From the NCBI RefSeq assembly GCF_022271405.1, contig NZ_JAJNAL010000020.1:1-64000 (forward strand): a DNA stretch of 64,000 nt, read 5' to 3'. The position numbers were made by a program, and so were the translations under genes. This document shows positions 27,297 through 37,505 of the stretch, one piece after another (the stretch's first letter is position 1; each line of letters starts with the position of its first letter). This DNA comes from Rhodopseudomonas infernalis. Lineage in GTDB: Bacteria; Pseudomonadota; Alphaproteobacteria; Rhizobiales; Xanthobacteraceae. The notes under the pieces were generated by a model. The model did no database searches. It had not been told where the DNA came from and saw nothing but the letters and a program-made list of their open reading frames with translations.

Positions 27297-29540
27297 TCAC
27301 CAGCGCGCGGTGACGCTGCCGAGCACGGTGCGGCCCTGCGTGAAGGTGCAGTTGCCGCCGTTGCAGATGCCGATGCGCTGATCGCCGAGATTGCGCGCGT
27401 TGACGGCGAACCGCATGCCGCGGAAATCGTAATGCACGCCGGCGTCGAACGCCGTGCTCGCCGGATTGCGCACGGTATTGGCCGAGTCCGCCCAGGTCCA
27501 ATCGATCCAGCGCACGCCCGCGCCGAGACCAAACCCGGCGAGCGCGCCGGTCTGCCAGGTGTAATCCATGAACACAGCCGCCTGCTGGGTCGGCACACCG
27601 ATCGGCACCTTGCCGAGATCGGCATCGTTGCTGCGCGTCACTTCGGCCTCGGTGTAGCTGTACGAGGCGATGCCTTTCAGGCCTTCCGCGAGCGACAGTA
27701 CGGCCTCCAGTTCCGTCCCGCGTGTCCGGACCTGCCCGGTCTGCACCGAATACATCGCGCCGAACACCGGATCGACCGTCAGCACGTTGTCCTTGGTCAG
27801 GTTGAACCAGGTCGCGGTGAAATAGCTGTTCCAGCCGCGCGGCTGATACTTGATGCCGGCTTCGATCGACTCGCCGGTGGTCGGTGCGAACGGCGATGCG
27901 CCCCGCCCCGGCGCCGTGGTGCCGGCCTGCGGCAGGAACGACGTCGCGTAGTTGACGTAAGGCGCGACGCCGCTGTCGAACAGATACAGCAGCCCGGCGC
28001 GCCCGGTGAAGCGGTTCGGCGTGCTGGTGGTGTTGGTGTTCGACAGTTCGTCGTGATGCGACAGCTCGGAGAAGTCCTGCCGGCCGCCGAGCGTCAGGCG
28101 CCAGCCGCCGAGCGCCAACTGATCCTGCACGTACAGGCCGAGTTGCCCGAGCGTCTGCCGATTGGCGGCGAGCAACGACAGCTCGGAGGTCGGAAACGCG
28201 ACGCCGATCACCGGATTGGTCAAATCGAGCGGCGGCGCCGACCCGACGGAGTAGCCGAAATTCGTCGCCTGCCTGAAGTAATCGATGCCGGCCAGCACGG
28301 TGTGCCGGATCGGCCCGGTGGCGAGCTTCGCCTCGATCTGGCTGTCGATGGCGAAGGTGTTCAGCGTTTCCTTGAAGTTGGACGCATAGCGGTTGAGCGT
28401 GCGCCCATCGGCCGACAGACCGAGCCCGTCGATCATGTCGCCGTCGAGCCGCGCATGGCCGATGCGCAAGTTCTGCCTAAACGTCAGCGCCGGATTGAAG
28501 CGGTGCTCCAGCCGGTAGCCGATCGAGGCCTGCGATATCTTCAGCGTGTCGAACGCGGGATCGCCGAGCCGGATATTGGTGGCCAGCCCGGTGACCGGGT
28601 TCTGCATGTAGTACGGCCACATCGAGGCCTTGCTGCGCGTGTACTCCGACAGAATGGTGAGGGTCGTATCCTCGCCGAGCTTCGCCGTGACGCTCGGCGC
28701 GAGGAAGACGCGGTCGTCCCAGGTGCCGGGAATCTGCGTGCCGCTGTCGCGCACCAGGCCGGTGAAGCGATAAAGTAGATCGTCGTGGCCGGGCACCGGT
28801 CCGCTGAAATCGAACCGTCCCTGGTAGCGGTTGAAATTGCCCACGTCGAAGCCGGCCTCGTTGAGCCGATACGGCAACGGCATCTTGCTGACGTAGTTCA
28901 CCAGCCCGCCGGCATCGTTGGCGCCGTACAGCACCGAGGACGGTCCGCGCAGCACTTCAATGCGTTCCGCCCCATAGGGCTCGTTGCGGAAATAGACGTA
29001 GAGGCCGTTACCCTGCCGCAGACCGTCGCGATAATTGCCGAATTGCGTGCTCGAGAAGCCGCGGATCATGAACTGATCGTAGCGCGCGTCGTAGCCGAAC
29101 GGTTGCGTCTGCACGCCGGCCGTATAGGCCAGCGCCTCGCCGACCGTGCGGGCGCCGGTGTCGCGGATCTGATCCTGGGTCACGACCGAGACCGACTGCG
29201 AACTTTCGATCAGCGGCGTGTTGCTCTTGGTGCCGGTCGCACTGGCTGATGCGACGAAGCCGCTGACCGGCCCGGTCGCGCTCGACAGCGTCGTCGCGGA
29301 TGCCGGCGCGACCGCAGCCGGAGGCTGGGCCGGTGTGGCTCGCTGCGCCGTTCTGCGCTGCTGTGTTGCAGTCGAGCGGCGATCGGCGCGCGCCGGCCGC
29401 GCCAGCGCCGGCTTCGGCGCATCGACCGTAACCGAAGGCAGCGCTGTCTGGGCATGGGCCTCAAGGCTCCAGCAGGCATCCCCGATCAACAAGCTGCAAC
29501 TCGCGAGCGCAACGCGTCGCGAGACTTTCCATACCGGCAT
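27297..29540 (-). CDS. TonB-dependent siderophore receptor
   Basis: A 747-residue outer membrane receptor, probably for a ferric siderophore. After the signal peptide (cleavage after EAHA) comes LPSVTVDAP, a plausible TonB box, and an unusually long Ala/Arg/Thr-rich stretch to about residue 110. The plug follows (SVSVVTQDQIRDTGARTVGEAL, FMIRGFSS, RIEVLRGPSSVLYGANDAGGLVNYVSK) and then a 22-strand-type barrel ending GRTVLGSVTARW with the terminal aromatic residue. Best fit is the FhuA/FoxA-type hydroxamate group; the ligand cannot be read from sequence. No adjacent ABC transporter or regulator is present, and I found no convincing iron-control box upstream. Confidence 0.93.
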   Translation of the reverse strand: MPVWKVSRRVALASCSLLIGDACWSLEAHAQTALPSVTVDAPKPALARPARADRRSTATQQRRTAQRATPAQPPAAVAPASATTLSSATGPVSGFVASASATGTKSNTPLIESSQSVSVVTQDQIRDTGARTVGEALAYTAGVQTQPFGYDARYDQFMIRGFSSTQFGNYRDGLRQGNGLYVYFRNEPYGAERIEVLRGPSSVLYGANDAGGLVNYVSKMPLPYRLNEAGFDVGNFNRYQGRFDFSGPVPGHDDLLYRFTGLVRDSGTQIPGTWDDRVFLAPSVTAKLGEDTTLTILSEYTRSKASMWPYYMQNPVTGLATNIRLGDPAFDTLKISQASIGYRLEHRFNPALTFRQNLRIGHARLDGDMIDGLGLSADGRTLNRYASNFKETLNTFAIDSQIEAKLATGPIRHTVLAGIDYFRQATNFGYSVGSAPPLDLTNPVIGVAFPTSELSLLAANRQTLGQLGLYVQDQLALGGWRLTLGGRQDFSELSHHDELSNTNTTSTPNRFTGRAGLLYLFDSGVAPYVNYATSFLPQAGTTAPGRGASPFAPTTGESIEAGIKYQPRGWNSYFTATWFNLTKDNVLTVDPVFGAMYSVQTGQVRTRGTELEAVLSLAEGLKGIASYSYTEAEVTRSNDADLGKVPIGVPTQQAAVFMDYTWQTGALAGFGLGAGVRWIDWTWADSANTVRNPASTAFDAGVHYDFRGMRFAVNARNLGDQRIGICNGGNCTFTQGRTVLGSVTARW

Positions 29541-29789
29541 TCCCAGTACCCCAGCACCAACAATTGAGTGGGCTTATGCGTGGGTGGTGGGTCGGAAACA
29601 ATTTGAATGGGTCTAGAAACAAGCTGCGGACATTCGTCCGCATTACGGCGAAAACTGCGCACCAAATGGGCCTTGCAAGCATCGGGCTCATGCGACGGCG
29701 GCATAAGTCTGGAATGATTCCAGTCGATACTGCGCGGGTCACGCGATATCGACACGAAAAAGTGGCGGATGGCACGAACCGCAGCTCAA

Positions 29790-30359
29790 TCAGAAGCACA
29801 GCCCCAGCATCTTGATCGTGCAGTCGCGTGAAGGCGGCTTGGGCTTCGCCGGCTTGTCCTTGGCTGCGCCCTTCGCGGCGACCGCGTCCGTTTTGACTGA
29901 CTTGGTCGGCTTCACCGGCGGCTTTGGCTTCGGCTTGTCGTAACCGCCGGCGATCACCATCGCCCAATAGGTCCGGCCGCTGGCGCTCTTGGCGTTGGCG
30001 ACGCCGACCTTCGAGGCACCCTTCAGCAGCAGGTTGCGGCGATGGCCGGGCGAGTTGATCCATTGGCCGAGCGTCTTCGGAAAGCTGTCGTAGCCGTAGG
30101 CGATGTTCTCGGCCGCACTGCCAGCCTTCGACGGCGCGACCCGGTTGTTGAAGTTGCCGACCACGTCGTGATCGAGCACGTCCTTGGCCGCCATCCCGGC
30201 CGCCTGCTGCTGCGCAATCGCATTCAGCGTCGCATCCATCACCACCTTGCCCTCGCCGTTCTTGGCGCGGAATTCGGAGATGAGATCGGCCGGGCCGGCG
30301 GCGAAAGCGGGCGTAGCAACGACTGAAGCGAAGAAAGTCACCCCGAGTATCAGCGTCAT
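29790..30359 (-). CDS. CAP-domain (SCP/PR1-like) exported protein
   Basis: A 189-residue secreted protein. The start at 30359 gives a proper signal peptide (MTLILGVTFFASVVATPAFA). The frame itself opens at 30491, and its first 44 residues would come largely from the repeat at 30357-30476, so an extended form is unlikely but possible. The CAP fold is visible: LISEFRAKNGEGKVVMDATLNAIAQQQAAGMAAKDVLDHD, AAENIAYGYDSF, QWINSPGHRRNLL, YWAMVIAGGY. The C-terminus is Lys/Pro-rich and ends in two cysteines. CAP proteins are of varied, often unknown function. It follows serS on the same strand; the repeat supplies the start codon itself. Confidence 0.87.
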   Translation of the reverse strand: MTLILGVTFFASVVATPAFAAGPADLISEFRAKNGEGKVVMDATLNAIAQQQAAGMAAKDVLDHDVVGNFNNRVAPSKAGSAAENIAYGYDSFPKTLGQWINSPGHRRNLLLKGASKVGVANAKSASGRTYWAMVIAGGYDKPKPKPPVKPTKSVKTDAVAAKGAAKDKPAKPKPPSRDCTIKMLGLCF

Positions 30360-30476
30360 TGCGAGCGCAGCGAAGCAATCCAGAGCGCCGAGCACGGGGC
30401 TGGATTGCTTCGTCGCGGAGCCTGTGCTCGGACGGCGCGAAGCGCCGATCCGAGTGCTCCTCGCAATGACGGGGAG
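30357..30476. repeat. Palindromic repeat, family F
   Basis: CATTGCGAGCGCAGCGAAGC and the distal CTCGCAATGACGG are complementary ends. Inside, GCAATCCAG and CTGGATTGC pair, and so do CGAGCAC-type blocks. The left end includes the start codon of the CAP-domain gene, and the right end lies next to the serS stop codon. Confidence 0.8.
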
Positions 30477-30487
30477 AGTCATCAGCC

Positions 30488-32006
<1,519 letters not shown>

Positions 32007-32096
32007 CGTCTTTGCGGTAGTGGGTCTGTAGAAGACGCGGGTGCCTGGCACAAGGCCGGCATGGGCGTGGAAGGTTTCGCGCCTCGAATGGCGGGC

Positions 32097-32354
32097 TCAG
32101 TGCGCGTGCAGCATCGCAGCCGCGATGCCCACGACCGCAGCCAGCACGCCAAAACCGGCCGCCACGATCCCCCCCAGCCGAACGGTCAGCCGCCAGGTCA
32201 GCGTCTCCATAGCCGCGTTCAAATCCGTCTTCGTCACCAGTTCGGCCATGACAAACTCGCGTGCCGCCTCGGCATTCGCCTCCGCTTGCTCGTTCGGAAC
32301 ACCCGCGCTTCTCAAACGCTTAGCATAACCCAAGGTATCGAATGCGAAAGCCAT
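32097..32354 (-). CDS. DUF1640 coiled-coil membrane protein
   Basis: An 85-residue protein resembling the DUF1640 family (related to the mitochondrial CCDC90/MCUR1 type). It has FDTLGYAKRLRSAGVPNEQAEANAEAAREFVMAELVTKTDL, a helical part, and one C-terminal membrane span (LGGIVAAGFGVLAAVVGIAAAML). Members are small membrane-anchored coiled coils, usually without assigned function. It lies between serS and tatC on the same strand, about 60 bp downstream of tatC and 130 bp upstream of serS. Confidence 0.8.
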   Translation of the reverse strand: MAFAFDTLGYAKRLRSAGVPNEQAEANAEAAREFVMAELVTKTDLNAAMETLTWRLTVRLGGIVAAGFGVLAAVVGIAAAMLHAH

Positions 32355-32417
32355 CTGCCGCCCCTCGTGGAAGAGGATAGGAGCCTTCCCGAGCGGCGCA
32401 ACCGCGGGCGATCCGCC

Positions 32418-33224
32418 CTACTCCGCCGGCTTCGACGACTCGGCGTCAGCCGCCCCAGCCGCTGCCGCGGCCTGTTTCTTTTCGACGATGCGGACAGCGA
32501 AGATCGAGCCTTCGTAAAGGATCATCAGCGGGATCGCCAGCGAGGCCTGGCTGATGACGTCGGGCGGGGTCAGCACCGCGGCGATGACGAAGGCGCCGAC
32601 GATGAAGTAGCGGCGCTTCTCGCGGAGCTGCTTGGAGGTCAGCACGCCGATCCGGCCGAGCAGCGTCAGGATCACCGGAAGCTGGAACGCCAGGCCGAAC
32701 GCGAAGATCAGCGACATCATCAGCGACAGATATTCGCCGACCTTGGGCAGCAGCTGGATTTGCGCGGTTTCGTCGCCACCGATCTGCTGCATGCCGAGCG
32801 AGAACCGCACCAGCATCGGCAGCACGACGAAATACACCAGCAGCGAGCCGAGCGCGAAGAACACCGGCGTCGCGACGAGATACGGCAGGAACGCGTTCTT
32901 CTCGTGCTTGTAGAGACCGGGCGCGACGAACTTGTAGATCTGCGTGGCCACGATCGGGAACGAGATGAAGCCGGCGCCGAACATCGCCAGTTTGAGCTGG
33001 GTGAGGAAGTATTCCAGCAGCGCGGTGTAGATGAACTTCGAATTCTCCGCCCCTGCGACCCAGACGAACGGCCACACCAGCACGTTGTAGATCTGCTTGG
33101 CGAAGAAGAAGCAGAAGATAAAGGCGATGCCGAATCCCAGCAGGGCCTTGATCAGCCGCGAGCGCAGCTCGATCAGGTGATCCATCAACGGCGCCTTGGA
33201 GGCTTCGATGTCCTCGGCGCTCAT
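32418..33224 (-). CDS. tatC: Sec-independent protein translocase TatC
   Basis: TatC is the substrate-binding core of the twin-arginine export system for folded proteins. The 268-residue protein has six spans. Visible motifs are the conserved N-terminal [18 protein letters not shown] (with the signal-binding Glu), [29 protein letters not shown], and [21 protein letters not shown], with an Ala-rich tail. The ATG at 33224 overlaps the tatB stop by 4 bp (ATGA), so translation is coupled. The frame extends further upstream through tatB in another phase, which is not used. A predicted Tat substrate (the binding protein at 49401) occurs in the same window. Confidence 0.97.
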   Translation of the reverse strand: MSAEDIEASKAPLMDHLIELRSRLIKALLGFGIAFIFCFFFAKQIYNVLVWPFVWVAGAENSKFIYTALLEYFLTQLKLAMFGAGFISFPIVATQIYKFVAPGLYKHEKNAFLPYLVATPVFFALGSLLVYFVVLPMLVRFSLGMQQIGGDETAQIQLLPKVGEYLSLMMSLIFAFGLAFQLPVILTLLGRIGVLTSKQLREKRRYFIVGAFVIAAVLTPPDVISQASLAIPLMILYEGSIFAVRIVEKKQAAAAAGAADAESSKPAE

Positions 33225-33775
33225 GAGGCTTTGGCGTCCTTGACGGGCTCCGCCGGAGTCGGCGGCGCGGGATGGGATAGATCGGGCGGCGCCATATCCT
33301 GGGTCGCCAGCGCGTGAGTCTCGGCCGGCACCGGAAGATGCTCTGCGCCGCTCGTATGCGCTTCGCTGACGATCGCCAGCGGCTCGCTGGTCACGGCCTG
33401 ATGCGTGGTGGCTTCGATGAAGGTCTCGGGAGTCGGCGGGACCGGAGTAGTCGGCTCGACCGGCGGGGTGTCGATGGTGTCCTTCTTGTCGATCGCCGCA
33501 GCTTCGGAAATCTCGCTGCCGAGCTTGGTCAGCATGTTGTTGGTGGCCAGACCGCTGGTCGCCTCGCGGACCTCGTCGAACGATTTTTTGAGGTCGGCCA
33601 TTTCGGCCTCGCGCATCGCTTCCTGGAACTGCCCTTGGAATTCGGTGGCGAGCTTGCGTGCCTTGCCCATCCACTGCCCGACCATGCGGAGCACACCGGG
33701 CAATTCCTTCGGACCGATCGCGATCAGCGCGACCACCCCGATCACCACCAGTTCACTCCACCCGATGTCGAACAT
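33221..33775 (-). CDS. tatB: Sec-independent protein translocase TatB
   Basis: The 184-residue TatB protein receives Tat substrates together with TatC. The N-terminus [33 protein letters not shown] is diagnostic (short span, then amphipathic helix). A charged helix ([27 protein letters not shown]) and a long Pro/Thr/Ala-rich tail follow. The ATG at 33775 is chosen over the frame opening at 33823 because it starts exactly at the conserved N-terminus. It lies between tatA and tatC, with an unusually long 189-bp gap after tatA. Confidence 0.97.
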   Translation of the reverse strand: MFDIGWSELVVIGVVALIAIGPKELPGVLRMVGQWMGKARKLATEFQGQFQEAMREAEMADLKKSFDEVREATSGLATNNMLTKLGSEISEAAAIDKKDTIDTPPVEPTTPVPPTPETFIEATTHQAVTSEPLAIVSEAHTSGAEHLPVPAETHALATQDMAPPDLSHPAPPTPAEPVKDAKAS

Positions 33776-33964
33776 GAAATGTGCCGAACATGCCAAACTG
33801 CGCCGGCGGGCCGAGATCGGCATCCGCCCCGGCGATCACTCGCCCCTGCGACACTCCTGCCCGACGCGACGTATCACCACAAGAGGTTTGCTGCACGCAT
33901 AGGCGCTGCCGCAGGTTTGCCTCATCGAGCGGCGGCGCGACGGCAGCTCCGGTGCGCGACCGGG

Positions 33965-34204
33965 TCAGACCGCCTTGCTGCCTACGTCGGTGCGGTTCGG
34001 CGCTGTGCCGGGCGCCGCGGTGTGGTCGAGCGACTTCACGGGCTCGGGCTTTTCGGCAGTCTTTTCATCATCCTGCAGGCCCTTCTTGAAGGACTTAATG
34101 CCCTGCGCGACGTCGCCCATGAGGTCGGAAATCTTACCACGACCGAACAGCAGCAGGACGACCGCGATGACGACGATCCAGTGCCAGATACTGAGTGAAC
34201 CCAT
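33965..34204 (-). CDS. tatA: Sec-independent protein translocase TatA
   Basis: A 79-residue pore-forming component of the Tat system: one N-terminal span with [39 protein letters not shown], including the FGRGKI hinge and the amphipathic helix, then a polar tail ending in TDVGSKAV. First of the tatABC genes, downstream of the scp genes. Confidence 0.97.
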   Translation of the reverse strand: MGSLSIWHWIVVIAVVLLLFGRGKISDLMGDVAQGIKSFKKGLQDDEKTAEKPEPVKSLDHTAAPGTAPNRTDVGSKAV

Positions 34205-34355
34205 CCTGCAATCTCCCGAAACTCGACCGGCGCGCCAGCCTGTGCCCTGCCTTGGAAACTAGGGGCAAGAGCGATCAAAAACAAGGATTTAAGCCGCGCC
34301 AACGCCGACGTGATTGACGCGGCCTTGATGTTCCCGTCGCCCCGCTCCGCTACCG

Positions 34356-35585
34356 TCAGGTCGGCTCGCGGCCCTGATCGTCGTCCTCATCCTCCGCCTC
34401 ATCGGCGTTCGACTCGTCGGCCTCTTCACCGACTGCATCGGGATCAGAGGTGTCGTGATCCGGTACATCCGCCGCCGGCTCGCCAGCCTCGTCGGCTTCA
34501 ACCTCGCCCTGCTCGTCCTCGAACGATTCGAGACCTGCTTCTTCGAGGGCAGACTCGGTCGTCTCATCCTCGCCAAGAAAGGCTGCAGCTTGAGCGTCGT
34601 CAGACGCGCTGTCGTCAGCATCGGCCAGCACGATGTCCTCCGAGGCGGCCTCTTCCCCGGTCGCAGCGTCGTCGTCAACGACCACGTCTCCGGCTTCGAC
34701 GAAGCCAACCTCGGTGTCGAGCCCCTCGTCCTCAGACGTCTCGGCGAAGCCGGTCTCTAGCTCGGCGCTGTCCTCGGCAGCCGCCTCGGCAACGCCGACA
34801 GCGGTTTCGCCTTCCGGTTGTTCGTGGTCGGCAGACGCCTCGGCCGGCGGAGCCTCGTCGGTTTCCGGATCGGCGAGCGGCGCCAGCGCCAGATCGAGCT
34901 CGCCCCCCTCGAGCGGATCTTCGTCTTCGCGCAGGGTCGGATCGTCCGATGGCGTCGGCACGCTGAAGCCGGTGGGCAAACGCGTGTCGAGCAGACCCGA
35001 GCCCTTGAGCTCTTCGAGGCCGGGCAGATCGCTCAGCGCTTCGAGGCTGAACTGCGCCAGGAAGGCATCCGTCGTGCCGAACGTCAGTGGACGGCCCGGC
35101 GTCTTGCGGCGGCCGCGCGGGCGAATCCAGCCGGTTTCCAGCAGCACGTCGAGCGTGCCCTTCGACGTTACCACGCCGCGGATCTCTTCGATCTCGGCGC
35201 GGGTGATCGGCTGGTGATAGGCGATGATCGCCAGCATCTCGATCGCGGCGCGCGACAGCTTGCGGGTCTCGGTGGTCTCACGCGTCATCAGCCAGGCGAG
35301 ATCGCCGGCGGTGCGGAACGTCCATTTGCTGGCGATGCGGACCAGATTGACGCCGCGATGCGCATAGTCCGCCTGCAGCTGCGCCAGCGCCGCCTTGATA
35401 TCGACGCCCTCGGGCATCCGCTTGGCTAGCGCCGCCTGCTCGAGCGGTTCGGGTGAAGCGAACAGCAGGGCTTCGAGAAGACGCAGCTCCTCGGGCCGGC
35501 TCTGCGGCTGCTGTTCGGTCACGACTTCGTCGCGTTCGAGCTTGGGTTCGAACTCCACGATGCGCTTCTCCGCCAGACTTGCCAT
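34356..35585 (-). CDS. scpB: Segregation and condensation protein B with long acidic tail
   Basis: ScpB partners ScpA and SMC in chromosome condensation. Its winged-helix pair is recognisable (LRLLEALLFASPEPL, residues about 30-45; KLSRAAIEMLAIIAYHQPITRAEIEEIRGV; LDVLLETGWIRPRGRRKTPGRPLTFGTTDAFLAQF). The core ends near residue 215, as in normal ScpB. A further 190 residues or so are extremely rich in Glu, Asp and Ala, with almost no basic residues, and are probably disordered. GGAGAG precedes the ATG at 35585, preferred to the frame opening at 35606. It starts 20 bp after scpA ends. Confidence 0.95.
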   Translation of the reverse strand: MASLAEKRIVEFEPKLERDEVVTEQQPQSRPEELRLLEALLFASPEPLEQAALAKRMPEGVDIKAALAQLQADYAHRGVNLVRIASKWTFRTAGDLAWLMTRETTETRKLSRAAIEMLAIIAYHQPITRAEIEEIRGVVTSKGTLDVLLETGWIRPRGRRKTPGRPLTFGTTDAFLAQFSLEALSDLPGLEELKGSGLLDTRLPTGFSVPTPSDDPTLREDEDPLEGGELDLALAPLADPETDEAPPAEASADHEQPEGETAVGVAEAAAEDSAELETGFAETSEDEGLDTEVGFVEAGDVVVDDDAATGEEAASEDIVLADADDSASDDAQAAAFLGEDETTESALEEAGLESFEDEQGEVEADEAGEPAADVPDHDTSDPDAVGEEADESNADEAEDEDDDQGREPT

Positions 35586-35605
35586 GGCTCGCTCTCCTTC
35601 TTCCA

Positions 35606-36436
35606 CTACCCTGCCGGAGCTTCCGGCATGGTTGCCGCTTCCATTGCTGGAGACGGCGGACGCTTACGAAAATACAAAGGCGCCAGAGGCGAGGCCTGGT
35701 GCAATTCGACCTCACCTTCGCGCACCAGCTCGAGCGCCGCTGCGAAGCTGGACGCCAGCACGGTTGCCCTCTGCGTCGGGTCGGGCAAGTAGCGGAGCAG
35801 ATACTCGTCGAGCCGGCTCCAGTCCTCCGCAAGCCCGACCAGTCGCTCCAGCGACGCGCGCGCTTCGCTCAGCGACCACACCGTCCGGCGCGCCAGATGC
35901 ACGGTGGTGAGCACGCGCGACTGCCGCTGCGTGGCGTAGGCGCTGAGCAGATCGTACAGCGTCGCGGTGAATTTCGGATGGCGGATCTCGTCGATCGATT
36001 CGGCCAGACCACGCGGAAACACGTCGCGCTGCAGCTGCGGCCGGGTCATCAGCGCATTCGCAGCCTCGCGGATCGCCTCGAGCCGGCGCAGCCGGTTGGC
36101 GAGGGCGGTCGCCATCTCCTCGGCGCTCGGGCCTTCCTGCGCCGGCGGCTCCGGCAGCAGCAGCCGCGATTTCAGGAAGGCGAGCCACGCGGCCATTACC
36201 AGGTAATCGGCGGCGAGTTCGAGGCGGACCTTCCGCGCTTCCTCGATGAACAGCAGATACTGATCGGCGAGCGCCAAAATCGAAATCTTGTGCAGGTCGA
36301 CCTTCTGCTGCCGCGCCAGCGTCAGCAGAAGGTCGAGCGGGCCTTCGTAGCCCTCGACGTCGATGACGAGCGCCTCGTCCTGGTCGACCGTCTCCGCCGG
36401 GCGTCCAGTCTCGAATTGCAGAATTTCAGCGGTCAT
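35606..36436 (-). CDS. scpA: Segregation and condensation protein A
   Basis: ScpA is the kleisin that bridges the SMC heads and binds ScpB. The 276-residue protein has the conserved VEGYEGPLDLLLTLARQQKVDLHKISILALADQYL at about residues 26-60, AADYLVMAAWLAFLKSRLLLP, and the C-terminal winged-helix region (FAAALELVREGEVELHQASPLAPLYFR). It overlaps the nagZ stop by 4 bp (ATGA) and is followed 20 bp later by scpB, so nagZ-scpA-scpB are likely one operon. Confidence 0.96.
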   Translation of the reverse strand: MTAEILQFETGRPAETVDQDEALVIDVEGYEGPLDLLLTLARQQKVDLHKISILALADQYLLFIEEARKVRLELAADYLVMAAWLAFLKSRLLLPEPPAQEGPSAEEMATALANRLRRLEAIREAANALMTRPQLQRDVFPRGLAESIDEIRHPKFTATLYDLLSAYATQRQSRVLTTVHLARRTVWSLSEARASLERLVGLAEDWSRLDEYLLRYLPDPTQRATVLASSFAAALELVREGEVELHQASPLAPLYFRKRPPSPAMEAATMPEAPAG

Positions 36437-37458
36437 GCGCTCATCCCTGCGCGGCTGATCAAGCCTTCAAGTTCGGCCCGCGCGGCAGTACGGTCGAACG
36501 GCTGCGCTGGCTTGCGCGACGCCAGCGCCGCCTCGGCGCGCTCCAGCGCCTGACCTGACAATTCCGGCACTTCGGCGGAGACCTGCCGCATCTCCTCGAG
36601 CTTACCGTTGCAATGCAGGACCACGTCACAGCCGGCCGCGATACTCGCGCGCGTGCGGTCCGCGATCGTGCCGTCCAGCGCATTCATCGACACGTCATCG
36701 CTCATCAGCAGTCCCTGGAACCCGATCTGTCCGCGAATCACCTGATCGATGATTGTCGCAGAAGTGGTCGCGGGTTTGGCGGGATCGAGAGCGCTAAACA
36801 CAACATGTGCAGTCATCGCCATCGGCAGGTCGGCGAGCGGCTGGAACGCGGCGAAATCGCTGCGTTCGAGTTCCTCGCGGGACGCGTCGACGGTCGGCAG
36901 GCGGAAATGGCTGTCCGCATTCGCCCGTCCATGGCCGGGGATGTGTTTCAACACCGGCAGCACCGAACCTTGCTGCAGCCCCTCGGTGACCGCCCGGGCG
37001 ATCGCCGCGACCTTTGCTGGCTCGTTGCCGTAAGCACGATCACCGATCACCGCGTCGGCGCCCGCGACCGGCACATCGGCGAGCGGCAGGCAGTCGACGG
37101 TGATGCCGAGATCGGCAAGATCGGCAGCGATCAGCCGGGCGCTGAGCCGCGCCGCCGTCAGCCCGAGCTGCGAATCGATGTCGTAGAGCGCGGAAAACAC
37201 TGCGCCGCGCGGGTAAACCGGCCAATGCGGCGGTCCCAGTCGCTGCACCCGCCCGCCTTCCTGATCAATCAGGACAGGCGCGTCGGGCGCATCGATGATC
37301 CGGCGCAACTCGCTCACGACTCCAGCCACTTGGGCCGGGTTGTCGACGTTACGCTTGAACAGGATGAATCCCCACGGACGGGTTTCGCGCAGAAACTCGC
37401 GCTCCTCGTCGGTTATGCCAAGGCCGGAAATACCGGTGATGAAAGCGCGCGAAGCCAT
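36433..37458 (-). CDS. nagZ: Beta-N-acetylhexosaminidase
   Basis: NagZ is the family GH3 cytosolic enzyme that removes N-acetylglucosamine from anhydromuropeptides during cell wall recycling; its products can feed beta-lactamase induction in many bacteria. The 341-residue protein has LIDQEGGRVQRL, the diagnostic histidine loop KHIPGHGRANADSH, and the catalytic nucleophile in LLMSDDVSMNAL. No signal peptide is present, as expected. It lies between the SPOR gene and scpA, a common alphaproteobacterial order. Confidence 0.96.
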   Translation of the reverse strand: MASRAFITGISGLGITDEEREFLRETRPWGFILFKRNVDNPAQVAGVVSELRRIIDAPDAPVLIDQEGGRVQRLGPPHWPVYPRGAVFSALYDIDSQLGLTAARLSARLIAADLADLGITVDCLPLADVPVAGADAVIGDRAYGNEPAKVAAIARAVTEGLQQGSVLPVLKHIPGHGRANADSHFRLPTVDASREELERSDFAAFQPLADLPMAMTAHVVFSALDPAKPATTSATIIDQVIRGQIGFQGLLMSDDVSMNALDGTIADRTRASIAAGCDVVLHCNGKLEEMRQVSAEVPELSGQALERAEAALASRKPAQPFDRTAARAELEGLISRAGMSA

Positions 37459-37505
37459 AGGGGCCGCTTAGCCCGCGCGCGCCTCCAGGGTCAAGGAAAC
37501 GACCG

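Noticed and set aside
29590-29640. Possible iron-control (Irr/ICE-like) box upstream of the TonB-dependent receptor
   Set aside because: Only a partial TCTAGAA half-site is visible.
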